This document shows positions 45,901 to 56,069 of a stretch of 64,000 nt of DNA, piece by piece. The notes below the pieces were generated by a model, which was not told the DNA's origin, ran no database searches, and was given only the letters and a program-made list of their open reading frames with translations. A program made the translations under genes and the position numbers. Location: NCBI RefSeq assembly GCF_932276165.1, contig NC_064004.1, positions 4,164,001 to 4,228,000 of the forward strand, in the 5' to 3' direction. Origin of the DNA: Plutella xylostella (lineage: Eukaryota > Arthropoda > Insecta > Lepidoptera > Plutellidae). Numbering within the stretch: the stretch's first letter is position 1; every line of letters starts with the position of its first letter.

Positions 45901-47046
45901 ATGTGCAGAGTAACCTGACCCCCCTCTCATAATAACAATGCTTCTGAGAGAGGTCAGATTTATCTGCCTTATACTGTACTTACATGTATACATCCGATCA
46001 ATAAAGTCAGGAAAACGGAAATGGGTTTAAGGTTAAGGTGAAGTGAAGTGTAAAAAAAAATCATAACTTGCGTTCAAATGCATTTTTCCCAAAACTGCCA
46101 AATTTCACACCCTCTTCATGCTAATTATTTTTTTTAGAACCTACCTCCCAATAATACCCAGTAAGTAGGTATACTTAGGGCCATCTAGGTACCATGTCTA
46201 TCAGAAATTACATGGAGAAAATGTTCATCGTCATCATCATCATCATTAGCCTATAGCAGTCCACTGCTGGACGTAGGCCTCTCCCAAAGCAGGAAGAACA
46301 TGTTACCCTAATAATATTTTTATATCGCTACTTGGACTCTATACATACTATTACATACACATTACAAAGTATGATTTTATTTTTTGCAATAAGATGATCA
46401 ACATGTATATAATGATAATTATTTGCCTTATATGTTCCCTGCAGATCGGCCAGTACCTGATGACGCTGCCGCAGCACCTGGAGATGCACCTGGCGGACGC
46501 GCAGGCGCCCTTCGTGTACTTGAGTGAGGTGCGTACAGGACGGATAAACTATTTTTGATTTTAATTTCTGAAATATTCGGAAAAGTTAACTTACTTAAGT
46601 TAAACTGGGCCACAGCTATACAATGATACGATCCAGTGGAATCTCAAGTCAACTAATGTGCGCTGGATTGTTGGGTAGAATTGAGTAATAGCCAAGTTTT
46701 TAATAAAATTAAGGATCTATCTAGGAAAAATTACCGTGACTAAAGACTTTTGTATATCGATACTTTGCAAATGTATACCTACTATAACCTACTTTTGACA
46801 TAATATACCTACCTACTTAAAACTCTGTAAAAACTTACACCTTCTCCTCACTAAAATTTCTACCGTCAGGTCTGCAATCACACGTGCACAAGCTACGCAG
46901 AAAAGATCATCCAGATAACCAACATGGACGCTCTCGGCACGCGGCGCTGCCTCACCGACATCCAGTACCTGTGCAGCGTGGTGGAGGACCTGGGGGGGAC
47001 GGTGCCGCCACAACTGACTAACCTGGAGCGGTCGCTGAGACAGTGA
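36920..47046 (+). CDS. Cog7: Conserved oligomeric Golgi complex subunit 7, 16 exons
   Basis: Exons: 36920-36922, 36993-37079, 37416-37496, 37942-38115, 38491-38631, 39580-39697, 40425-40594, 41442-41543, 42158-42284, 42433-42566, 42910-43044, 44092-44293, 44801-44989 (or 45113), 45710-45821, 46445-46528, 46870-47046. The product is a lobe-B subunit of the COG tether, which acts in retrograde vesicle traffic at the Golgi. The start DLKSFGEEEFDTKKWIN, the coiled-coil N-terminus and the C-terminal block ALSTDLPDFALSPQEY..IGQYLMTLPQHLE are characteristic. Phases match everywhere except the exon 13-14 junction. The donor at 44990 leaves phase 1, while exon 14 needs phase 2. A downstream donor GTGAGC at 45114 restores phase and gives 719 aa. 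The first exon codes only Met. Confidence 0.92.
38650..38999 (-). pseudogene. Copy of cuticle RR exon start with its upstream intron, split by an RTE insertion
   Basis: 38650-38785 and 38985-38999 together match about 6290-6440 of the cuticle gene at roughly 85-90%: CCGTCGGGCTCTATGGTCTC, CCGCTAGCCCGTTGTC, CCTCTGTGGGTAGGCAG and TAAATTATATT. The match crosses the acceptor into the intron, so this is a genomic DNA copy, not a retrocopy. The exon part keeps the frame. An RTE piece splits it. Confidence 0.85.
38786..38973 (-). mobile_element. RTE-like LINE 3' fragment with 11-bp target duplication
   Basis: TATATTATTAT flanks it at 38775-38785 and 38974-38984. The reverse-strand 3' coding end (CAACCTGGCGACGTTCTGTG and so on) runs to a GGATGTATGTATGT tail. 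Confidence 0.75.
39000..39268 (-). mobile_element. tRNA-derived SINE, second family
   Basis: Reverse strand: GTCGAATGGCGTAGTGGTTA (A box region) and GGTTCGATTCCCGGC (B box) at 39262-39190, followed by a body ending in a (TTTA)n tail near 39002-39025. The copy appears full length. It differs in body sequence from the SINE at 60726. Confidence 0.8.
40028..40145 (+). pseudogene. Complete second copy of COG7 exon 6 lacking an acceptor
   Basis: All 118 nt of exon 6 are repeated with the GTAAGT donor and ~170 bp of following intron. The base pair before the exon is TG instead of AG and there is no pyrimidine tract. Ten codons differ from the real exon, nine of them synonymously (one Ser to Ala). 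Confidence 0.85.
40614..41095 (+). pseudogene. Three decayed copies of the 3' end of COG7 exon 7
   Basis: The copies are 40614-40670, 40795-40862 and 41008-41095. All repeat GGCAGCGGTTGGACGC..CCTAGTCTTGCAGCG or a variant of it. The second has TAG before GTGAAG. The third has a 2-nt insertion and a weak GTTCGA donor. Confidence 0.8.
41588..41674 (+). pseudogene. Recent copy of the 3' part of COG7 exon 8
   Basis: 87 exon bases and the next ~30 intron bases are repeated at an offset of 131 bp with only two base changes. The donor GTGAGT is intact and there is no acceptor. Confidence 0.9.
41757..41880. mobile_element. Fold-back MITE in COG7 intron 8
   Basis: The 124-bp near-perfect hairpin has arms AATGGGAGATTTTCAACCAT and complement, continuing AGACAAACAACCATAGATTATA, with a ~40-bp loop. 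Confidence 0.85.
43220..43264 (+). pseudogene. Copy of the 3' end of COG7 exon 11 with donor
   Basis: 45 exon bases (GGTGGCGCCATCTACCCGCA and so on) and about 20 intron bases are repeated. Only GAG to GAA (synonymous) and the first codon differ. Confidence 0.85.
43320..43700. other. AT-rich insert in COG7 intron 11, possibly a LINE 3' UTR
   Basis: The TTTATTTATTTATTGGTTTTAGG start looks like the reverse complement of a LINE tail. No coding sequence is visible. Confidence 0.3.
45147..45184. mobile_element. 38-bp minimal fold-back with TTA target duplication
   Basis: GGGCCTCTTGCAGAAACATA and its complement form one hairpin, flanked by TTA on both sides. It looks like an extreme internal deletion of a PIF/Harbinger-type MITE. 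Confidence 0.6.
45374..45660 (-). mobile_element. RTE-clade LINE 3' fragment
   Basis: The reverse of CTGCTATAGGCTG..ATGATGATGA, with CGCATCCAATCATAACCAGCCACCTTTCGCAAG, matches the forward copy at 21400-21550. A further piece, 46226-46300, has CATCATCATCATTAGCCTATAGCAGTCCACTGC. Confidence 0.75.
45895..45980. repeat. Second copy of the 754-841 inverted-repeat element
   Basis: GTGCAGAGTAACCTGACC...GGTCAGATTTATCTGCC, same centre and ends as 754-841. In COG7 intron 14. Confidence 0.65.
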
Positions 47047-47065
47047 AGAAGAAACCAGGCTGAAA

Positions 47066-47071
47066 AATAAA
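47066..47071 (+). terminator. COG7 polyadenylation signal
   Basis: AATAAA lies 20 nt after the stop codon. The 3' UTR would be very short, ending near 47090. Confidence 0.6.
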
Positions 47072-47493
47072 GTTTCCATAGCCAGTGAAAAGTTGGCTGT
47101 TTGAGACTGTTTCCGTAGCCATAAAAAATACTTCATCTTTATGGCACATTTTGACAGGTTGCTGCTTTGTTTTGAACATGGAACATGCTATTGTGGCGGT
47201 AAATGTAAATATCAAAGTTAGGTGTGGGTCGTTACGTGATTTTCACGAAACGTAACGTAGCCGGTGACGTCTAAGCCGTCACTAGATAAATAACTACTCT
47301 CTAATTTTTAATTGAAAAGAATTCTGACATTTTATAAGTGATCCTACTAAAAAAGTTCTTTACCGAAAAAAGGAAAAATTGCGATCCATTTCTGGGCAAT
47401 AATTTTTTCTTAATATTTTTATACAAAAAGATAAATCTAAATATTTACTTGCTCAAGTAAACTAATACAAAAATAATAAATATTTCAATATAA

Positions 47494-47730
47494 TAGCTGT
47501 TCCCGCGAGCTTCGCTTCGCCTTAATAAGTTTTCCCGTGGGAATTCCGCGATAAAAAGTAACATATGAGTTAATCCAGGGTGTCAGCTAACTCCATTCCA
47601 AATTTCATTAAAATCGGTTCAGCCGTTTTGACGTGAAGAAATAACAAACATACACACGTACATACATACATACATACACACATACACTTACAAACTTTCG
47701 CATTTATAATATGAAGTAGGATCACGACTC
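47494..47730 (+). repeat. Dispersed repeat ending TTTCGCATTTATAATATGAAGTAGGA
   Basis: It starts AGCTGTTCCCGCGAGCTTCG and contains TTCATTAAAATCGGTTCAGC and a (CATA)n run. It is a single unit of the family that forms the tandem array at 56095-56835. The family is very common in lepidopteran genomes; its class is uncertain. Confidence 0.75.
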
Positions 47731-47879
47731 ACGACCAATGTATCGAAATAATTTTAATTGCTTTATTTTATTCTTTAGCATGGCATCACTTCCTACTAAA
47801 TTCAGGGATAATAAACCTTTTTAATCAATTTCAAAAAAAGATTGTCTATTCGGTAAGTACATATATGTTCGGTATGTAT

Positions 47880-48240
47880 GTAAGATTATTGGAACTGCAC
47901 CATATTGACATATGACAATATATTAGGGCTAATAAACAAATATTCAAAATTTTATAAATGTTTATGTACCTATGTATGTTTATATGCTTGTTGGTATGTA
48001 TGTTTGTCCACGCATACCTCCGAAACGATTGATCCGATTGTCACTATTCTTTTTGAGGGTTCCGTACCTCAAAAGGAAAAAAAAGAACCCTTATAGGATC
48101 ACACTTTGTTGTCACCACCTTTTTTCTCGGAAACGGGTAAAGATATCAAGCTGATATTTCGTATAGATGTACATAATTATGATGAAATTAAAAGGAAAAC
48201 TACCTCAGGTAATTAAGTAGACTTGTACGGAACACTCAGT
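47880..48240. repeat. Dispersed repeat with GGGTTCCGTACCTCAAAAGG
   Basis: GGGTTCCGTACCTCAAAAGG..AAAGAACCCTTATAGGATCAC is a phrase common in moth and butterfly repeats. No coding capacity. Confidence 0.5.
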
Positions 48241-48247
48241 GCGCGAG

Positions 48248-48520
48248 TCCAACTGGCTCAGTCGGGTAAGCGCCCGCTTCTCAAGCAAGAGATGCGGGTT
48301 CGAATCTCGGCGCTGACATGTAGTTAACAATGAGTTCTTTGAATTTAAGTACAATGTATACCATCGCTCTTACGGAGAAGGAAAACATCTAGATGTGTGA
48401 ACCCACCAACACCGCAGTGGACCAGCGTGGTGGGAAATGGTCCAAGCTTAGGAAGGCAGTATGGAGATGCTGGAGGCGCTTCCCCATGGCAAAGGGATCC
48501 TACGACCGTAGGAACCAAGT
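48248..48520 (+). mobile_element. tRNA-derived SINE, partial
   Basis: The same family as 60726-61066: AGTCGGGTAAGCGCCCGCTT (A box) and GGGTTCGAATCTCGGCG (B box), then the body with GTACAATGTATACCATCGCT and GGACCAGCGTGGTGGGAAAT. It has an internal deletion and a different 3' end. Confidence 0.8.
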
Positions 48521-48727
48521 GTAGGTTTCATCAAAGTCGGTTAGTGAGTTTTCAAGAAAGATTTTCATTCTACTTCTTTGAATGCTAGAATGCGCTCATA
48601 TGTTCTCAGTCTCAGTGTAATTTGCTTCTATTTCTTGTCTACATCTTGTTATATTTGTTAAGTTTCTGTTAGGTTTTTCCTTGTTGACTTTTCGCGTTGT
48701 GATCGTTTGTTGATTTTTATAAACGTT

Positions 48728-49201
48728 ATGGAGCCACAACCTGGCCCTTCCCGGGAAACAGCCAACTGACAGAGCACAAGAGTCAGACTTTCTCCCAGAA
48801 AAAAGCGTCCTCGTGGTTCTTTTTCGCCAAACGAAAAGACCATCATTCTAAATATTTACAAATATAATATAGAAAATTGGCCGGAAACAACTGATTGGAG
48901 TGCAAAGGAATGTGCTAAAAAGACTTCCGAGATGATTGGCGTGAGTCTGTCAAGTGTCTATAAAATTATCAAAGAATATAAAGACACAAAAGAGTTTCAG
49001 AAACCGAAAAAGAGTGGTCCGCAACTATCTTTCATACATTTTGATGACTTTACTTTTACGACAATTCGACGAAAGGTTCACGCGTTTTTCTACAGGAACG
49101 AAATTCCGACTATTGCAAATTTTTCACCTCTATTCAAATACGAACGCAACATCGGCCTGACATCGGCGTACTACGGCTACCGTTTCAAAAAGAATTACTA
49201 G
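48728..49201 (+). pseudogene. Transposase-like N-terminal fragment with a stop codon
   Basis: The frame runs from an ATG at 48728, with TGA at 48767, to TAG at 49201. It has a basic start (RLSPRKKRPRG) and then a helix-turn-helix-like segment (MIGVSLSSVYKIIKEYKDT). FTTIRRKVHAFFYRNEIPT is a block I associate with transposase-like proteins of insects. The DDE catalytic part is missing. I cannot name the superfamily. Confidence 0.45.
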
Positions 49202-50986
49202 TTGTTTTTAGATATATTTTCTACGACAGCGATAATTATATAAGATAATTGAGATTATCTTTAATTGTATTTTTCACTGTTTGTGATATATTTAGGTACG
49301 GCAATTATTTCTCACCGTAGGTAAATCCCCTTTTAATTTGGAGCGCCGCACTTAATAAAATGGATACAGGGACTAAAAAAAAATTATTATAGTCTCAGAT
49401 GTCCAGACTCGTATTGAAAAAGTGCCCAGCCCAAAAAGGTTTGTGATCTCTGATTTGTCTAAAATTGATAACTGTCAGAATTCCGTAAGAATACTAATAA
49501 CAGTGTAGCTATTTTTGTAACTAGCTATTTCTTCAACCGGTGATTTTAGATACAAGTTATTTTACCGAAGTATTACTACCTATAATGACACGAAAATATT
49601 GCATTGACTTATTGCAAACTTGTGTTCGTCAAAGTAGTTTTGTAACTATGCAGTTAGGTACATACAAAATATTGGGGTGTATTTAGGAAATTTAAATCTG
49701 TAAATATCTCGGCAATCGTAAGGTGTTTTGGGGAGTTGTCTAGGGGGAGTTGTTTTAGGTATGTTTTTGTATGAGGGCAGAGGTATATTTTTGTGAAAAA
49801 TAATATTCTGTTAGTTAAATTAGTGTAATAAACACAAAATAACGCTTTCAACTTATCTCTTTCCTGTTACTCTATTATTCAGTCTACAAATGTTTTGTCA
49901 TGTTTACAGTAATCACTAGATTACAAAAGTCACTAACGCCCATGTCCAGTTTACAAAAATCACTTGGTTACAAAAATCACTAGGTTACAAAAATCACTAG
50001 GTTACGAAAATCACTAGCTTGTCGTATATCTAGAAACTGGTTATTCGGTTACAAGTCCCGTAGCCAGTTATTGTAAATAGTGACGTGAAATAACGCCCAT
50101 ACCTAATCAAAGTGTTTTTTCATGAATGTTGATCTTGATATAATTATATAGGTATCAAATATAAAATACACACCTACTTAATGCAATGTGTGATTGTTTA
50201 TGAATAGCAATAGCTTATTACATTATTATACCCTATCCTACAGAAACAAGATTATCTATTCTTGCACCAACAGAGCGCCTACCTCAGCTATTACAACACC
50301 CAGGCCTGCTACTCCAGTTTACTCGGGAGCTAGGCTGGCTGAGCTGAAATCAAGGGGATATGTACAAAGGTTCCACTCGAGAGAGCCACGTACAGGAACT
50401 TCACCCCCTATGAGAATAGAATAGAATAGAATACCCTATCTGCCTATAATATTCTTAGTATCTAATTTAAAGACAAAGAAAACTAAAGGCTCCTAGTACA
50501 ATAGAAGGATTAGAAGGTGAAGATTTTAATCAGCTTAGGAGAAATCTGTACAGTAAAAGCATCAAGTATCAGAAACATTTTAATTGTTTAAATGCATAAA
50601 TTCTGAACACTTGAGCTATCACAGCTTTGTGTTGGTAATCTTATACCTAAATAAAATCTTAAAACTACTTTATTAGTACTTATTTAAGTCTACTTATAAC
50701 CGTCTTATGGTTTAATTACTTTTCAGTCACTTTGTAAGTTATACAAATCAAATTAAAATGTGACAAAACTTTGAGGGGCGGCTTTTGTCCCATAATATAC
50801 AGGGTACTTTTTCCTATCTATTACAGAGACGATAAGTCCCAGTGGACTCATCTACACCAGCAGGCTTAAAAAGATTTTAGGTAGAAAATATGAAGTGGCA
50901 ACATTTCTTACTATTACTACACATATTCAAAATCAACTTAATCACATAAAATTCTGTTATAACAATAATATTACTCTTAACTTAAT
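49202..50986. other. Intergenic DNA with a 17-bp minisatellite and a SINE 3' end
   Basis: 49905-50020 holds about six units of TTACAAAAATCACTAGG. 50330-50436 matches the 3' end of the SINE at 60726 (GATATGTACAAAGGTTCCA, (AATAG)n). No gene seen. Confidence 0.6.
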
Positions 50987-51286
50987 TTAGTCATCCCAAA
51001 TCTCATGGTTAGGGTCGGTCTCCGGCAAACAATCGGTTACCAGCGGTTTTGGTTTGGTAATAGCACCAGTACACTTCGGAGCGTCATCGAGGAACCTACT
51101 CGCCCGGCTCGGGCAATCCGTGACATGTTGCTTTATTTCCGACTCTGGGAACCGGTGCGTAGCATTGTATGGGCAGATCTTGAGCTCCGGATACTTGTCT
51201 TGGCATTTCACGATGTGGGCTTGGATGCGAGAGCGCGGGACCCGGTGCCTCGGCTCGTAAGGGCAGGACACGAATGGGTCATTCAT
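50987..51286 (-). CDS. Gtsf1: Gametocyte-specific factor 1-like CHHC zinc-finger protein
   Basis: A single coding exon of 99 aa. Two CHHC (U11-48K-type) fingers: C8-X5-H14-X9-H24-X3-C28 and C38-X5-H44-X9-H54-X3-C58, the hallmark of GTSF1/Asterix. In animals this family is a PIWI cofactor in piRNA-guided transposon silencing; the CHHC fingers bind RNA. The acidic tail ends NHEIWDD, matching the tryptophan-containing tail used to bind PIWI. The start was set at the Met before NDPFVSCPY. An in-frame TTG at 51316 lies beyond a probable 5'-UTR acceptor (TTTGCAG at about 51307-51301). The coding part lacks introns, which could mean an intron-poor gene or a retrocopy. Confidence 0.88.
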   Translation of the reverse strand: MNDPFVSCPYEPRHRVPRSRIQAHIVKCQDKYPELKICPYNATHRFPESEIKQHVTDCPSRASRFLDDAPKCTGAITKPKPLVTDCLPETDPNHEIWDD

Positions 51287-51329
51287 ATTGTAATTTAATC
51301 TGCAAAGATTTTTCAAATTTAGAGGTTAT

Positions 51330-51850
51330 GAAAATTTGAAGATGTGAACAATAAACTTGCCCGAAATGCATCGAGAAGAAAGGAAATAAAAAATGTTCAT
51401 CCTGTCCCAATTTTGGAAATAGCAAAGCACACATCGAGGTATCAGTCAATTGTGCTGTACAACAAACTGCCGGTAGAGCTAAAGTTAATAGATAACAAAA
51501 CTAATTTTAAAAACAAACTTAAGTCATTTTTGTTGAAGAAATGTTACTATTCCATTGATGAATACTTATCTAGATCTTAAGTTACAAATTACAAATTAAT
51601 CTTATTGTATCTAAAGGACATAATATAATTGATTTTATTGTATTTGACTAATTTTATTGTAATACATTTATTATTGTTAATTAATTATTTCGAAATCTGT
51701 TTATGCCTGTTAATTAATTCTCAATGTGTTTATGCCTGTGTATTATTTTTCAATGTGTTTATGCCTGTTAATTATTTTAGCTATAAGAATTTTTCTACAC
51801 AATGTATATTGTTTTGAAATGAATAAATATGATATGATATGATATGATAT
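51330..51850 (+). mobile_element. CR1/Jockey-like LINE 3' end with (GATAT)n tail
   Basis: Frame 51344-51580 gives HTSRYQSIVLYNKLPVELK and KKCYYSIDEYLS, the C-terminus of Jockey/CR1 ORF2 (compare the LINE end at 18780-18950). An AT-rich 3' UTR and a GATATGATATGATATG tail follow at 51826-51850. Confidence 0.8.
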
Positions 51851-52594
51851 GTTTTTGGTAACAAAAGATTTGGTGGTTAGTGTTCTTTTCACTATGGGTG
51901 GTAGTTCGGAGAGAATGGAGGCGCTTCTTAATTTAAAATAAACTAGAATTGGACCGCAATAGATGAATTTGTTATATGCATAGGCTTACATACAGTGTAG
52001 TAATATTCCACAAGATCCGGTTGAAAGGGCTCCTCCAAACTTTATATTTGAATAAAACCTTACGTGGTTTAATAATAGATACCTATGGCTTTTGAAAATC
52101 TACAACAAATCTGCATTGATCTGCATAATAAATATCAATATATCAATATTTTTCAAAAAAAAATATATCAATTTTTTTACAGCATAAAAGTACTCTGTGG
52201 TTGTGGTTGACAGTTGACGCCAACGCCAAACGCCACAGATAACGCCCAAACGCCAAGCAACCAACATCCTATCTTCTTGTTAAGGCGCCAACACACTAGC
52301 GGACGCGGCTTACGGATGCGGCTGTCTGCAAGCTGAACGACAAAGACGAGACGTAGTGAAACGCATATTCAGAATAATGTCTCACATACATGCATCACAG
52401 ATAACTATTATTGACGTGTCAGTCAAGCAGTGTCGTCGAGCAACTGTCAAAAATGACAAAATTACAAACAAATTTTGCTGCTGCCTTGCCTCGCATTTAG
52501 CTTAAATTCTTAAAAATATTAAGAAAGTTTTAATCTAATTCACATTAATAGTGCTAAATCTTATAAATTATCATAGTATAAAACAGCTTACAGC
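51851..52594. other. Intergenic; upstream of the zinc-finger gene
   Basis: 52205-52265 repeats GACGCCAACGCCAAACGCC motifs. AAGGCGCCAACACACTAGCG near 52280 looks like a MITE end. No TATA/Inr pair is clear before 52595. Confidence 0.4.
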
Positions 52595-55500
52595 ATGAAG
52601 TAAGTGAAACACTGCAAAAATCAATACATTTTCGTCGTCTAAATTTACAAATCGATTTCTGTAAATTCATCCCCCCATTCACAGTTTCGCCCGTGATTTC
52701 CCTTTTGTATTATTAAAAACCCCGTAGCAATAGTAACATACGTCACCCCTTTCAGGAAAACACAGAAACTCAAGCATAATTATGAGTCAAGCGAAAGCAG
52801 TGACGATGAAAGCCTTCTAGCAATAGCCAGGAAGAAAAGGCGCAATTGTAAAGTAGCTGAAAAGTATCGCATAAATGTAGACAATCCGCTGTGCGATGTC
52901 CGGCAAGAAGCTTGCGAGTTCTGTGATAGAACGTTTAGTAATAGGTAAGTTCAACACCACTTTATCTTGGGCAATTTATCTGGTTTAATGGCACTTTTAT
53001 ATAACTACTACTATTGTATAAAAAATAAAAAAATTGGCTTTGCCAACAATTTGTGCCAGTGTTGTGTTCTGGGTTAGCACGAAAGAAATTTAAAAGGTAG
53101 AGAAGTATAAAATTCATGTAAAGTAGGCCTTTTTGTACTGTTCTTATTTTTATGTTTTATTTTGTATTGTTTCTGTTTTTTTTGGTGCAAATAAAGAGGA
53201 TTGTATTGTAAATTAAGTCAATTGCTTGGTATATTTACAAAATCATGTTGGAATCTTAGTTGTTTGACACCAATATTAAACCTACATTGAAAAACAGTGG
53301 TGTTATGAGTCTTGTGTGTCTTGTCTGTTATCTATGCAATGCAACATTGCAGTCAAAATTAGCAATCTACAAAAAATAAGAATATAACAAGGCTAGAATT
53401 TCCTATGGCTTCAATAACCTGTATTACTGTAAAGTTTTTGTGGTAATTTTAGTTTATATTTTAGACACCATTCATAATGTATTTAGGTATTATGGTTACT
53501 TCTTATATGTCACTTAGCTATTTATTCTAATAAAAGAGCTCTTTATGTATAATATTCACTTGAGTTCTCTATCAATCAAAGGTTGCTTTTCCCCTTGCCT
53601 TTGTATACCTTCATGTTTATAACTGTTTTGTAACTGTGTTTTTGTATGCAATAAAGTGTAAATCAATAAAATAAATAGACAATTTACATAATAGTTTTAC
53701 CAATAAAGTGGGTCCCATATTTGACTCACCATACAATTACTGTATTCAAACCATTCTAAACATTCCTCTTTTTATTTTCAGATTGCAATCTCTAGTCCAC
53801 AATTCAAAACACATAATAATACCGTTAATCAAATGTGACGCATCACAACCACTTCACAAGCAGAGAAGTACATCACCAGTAAAAGAGTTACCAAAATTTA
53901 ACAACAACAAAATAATACTTGGAAAGAAGAAAATGAACAATACAAGCTTAAGAGACAGAATTGTATTTGATGATGATGATCCCGATGTAATAGTGCTTAG
54001 CGATACAGACAGTATAGAAGAAAATAAAATAAAAGGAATCTCAAAAGAAGTGGCGAAATTAAAACCAGACAACAATGAAAATATCCTTAACAGTTTCGTG
54101 TCAGACTGTAGGGTAATCTTGGACGATACAATAAGCTTGATAAGCACTATAGAACCAGATGAAGATATAATTGTGAATCAACACCATAATAATGATACTA
54201 GTCAATTAGGAAACAATTTAAATAACCATCACATTCAAGGAAATACTACAGTTGTCAGCCAAGAGAGGGGTCTGATGGACAACAAATCCATAGATAACAT
54301 AGAAGATAAAGTGTATAGTGTTCATAATGATGAACTGTTGAGAACCGCAACGCATTATTGCGAGTTTTGCCACAGAGAATTCCCTAACAGGTGAGAGAAG
54401 TTAAATTTAAAATTTTATCACAATCAATTCATTTTTAATTTGTTATGATAATTTGTAAATGTGTTCCCAGCAAACAAACACTAATTTTTAAAGTGTGTTT
54501 TTTGGGATAATCCTTTTTTTTATAAATAGCCTATTTAGTTTCCCACTGCTGGGCAAAGGCTCCACTTTTCTCCTAATTGATATTGAGGATAACAAATGAG
54601 GTAAATTAAAAAAAAAATCCTTATGAATTTGCTGGTTTATGTTGCTATTTCACATAACCTATTTTAAGATTAGTTTGTACATAATTGAAGGCACATTTAG
54701 ACGTTTTTCTTTTTTGGCGCCAGTCATTGACTATGTCCTTTAGTGCCAATTTCTCCATTGTCGGTTATGTAACCGACAGGGATTGGTTAATCACTTATAC
54801 GTCATCTCCATATAAAATTCATGACAGATGTGTCAAAAGTTAACCACTACTCCCTGGTTATGCTATATATAAGCGAGAATGGAGAAATTGGCACTTAAGT
54901 TGCTAAAAATGTCCTGCTAAAAATCATAGGGAAAAATGTACTGTCTTTTCGTGATCAAGTGAATAAAAAATTATCAAGCCAAGTGACTGGACTACAAGTT
55001 ATTTGTCTGAAGACTAGAAAGAAATCATTAAACGTGAGTACATTTTTTTCTATGATTTTTTTACATTCAGCTTATATTCAGCTATTTTCATGTGCATGAT
55101 GCTAGAAATTAATGTTTAGTGGGTCATCTTATAACTACCTACAGTCCAAAAACACTTACTAACGTCCAAAACATGGGAGGGATTATTTTAATGTAACCCT
55201 AAGAGCATGACAATGATTTATAACGCATGCATCATTATCACAAATTACAAATAATGATTATTTACCTAATAAAACAGACTAAAACTCGATCAATATTTTT
55301 AAAAAATATGTCGAATTTTGTTACAGATTCAAATACATCCAACACAAGCGCCACCACTTGCGCGTGCGCATCGCTCGGCCAGACTACTGCGTGGTCTGTG
55401 ACGCCTCCCCGCGCCGCAGACTGTCAGTCATGTGTGCACGCTGCACACAGACCCACGGCCAACACTACGACACAGATGAGGAACCGGCCATAGACAACCA

Positions 55501-55936
55501 CTTCCCCAACTCAAAAACGCTGCACGAAGAAAGACTAGACGTATCATACTTGAGACTATGCGACATATGTGCCGTATTCAAATTGCGAAACGCTAACACC
55601 ATACGTTTGAATCTCAAGAAGAAGGCCACACACAACAAGAATTATAGATACACTCAGCTGCTGTATAGTGTGATGATGGAGATAAACGACATAGGTGCGG
55701 ACCACGTGTGTGAACACTGCGGCAATGCATTTAGTGAGGGCAAGATTATTGAGCGGAAAAACAAGGATGTGTTTAAACATGAGGAGGAGACGAAAACGTC
55801 TATGATGAGTAAACTGCAGTTCGAGGAGGATTGTCCGGTTAACAAGCCGAGGAATTCAAAGTCGCTGTCGAATGTGCAACGGTTGAGTCGCATTAAGCAG
55901 AGGTTTAAAAAGATTAGGAAAATAAACCAATGTTGA
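52595..55936 (+). CDS. C2H2 zinc-finger protein with intron-split fingers, four exons
   Basis: Exons 52595-52599, 52756-52944, 53782-54390 and 55327-55936 join in phase 2 each time: 1413 nt, 470 aa. Finger 1 is CEFCDRTFSNR (exon 2) plus LQSLVHNSKH (exon 3). Finger 2 is CEFCHREFPNR (exon 3) plus FKYIQHKRHH (exon 4). Both give C-X2-C-X12-H-X3-H only after splicing. Exon 3 is acidic and disordered (DDDDPDVIVLSDTDS), and exon 4 has CxxC pairs (YCVVCDAS, MCARC). It starts a third finger, CEHCGNAFSEG, left incomplete in this form. DNA binding is inferred; no orthologue recognised. The C-terminus is basic (RIKQRFKKIRK). Confidence 0.75.
54744..54896. mobile_element. MITE, second copy of the 1160-1301 family
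   Basis: TGCCAATTTCTCCATTGTCG and complement at the ends. The interior, with ACGTCATCTCCATATAAAA and GACAGATGTGTCA, is reversed relative to 1160-1301. It lies in a zinc-finger gene intron. Confidence 0.8.
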
Positions 55937-56069
55937 GTTTTTTTTGGTCTTTTATTTTACACCCTAGGTTGAAAGGTTTGTTGGCTAGCGCATTGGGGGT
56001 CAGAGATTTTAAAGGATCATTCAAAAGCCATTATAAGACCAGTTAAAAATATAGGTTACAAGAGTAATT

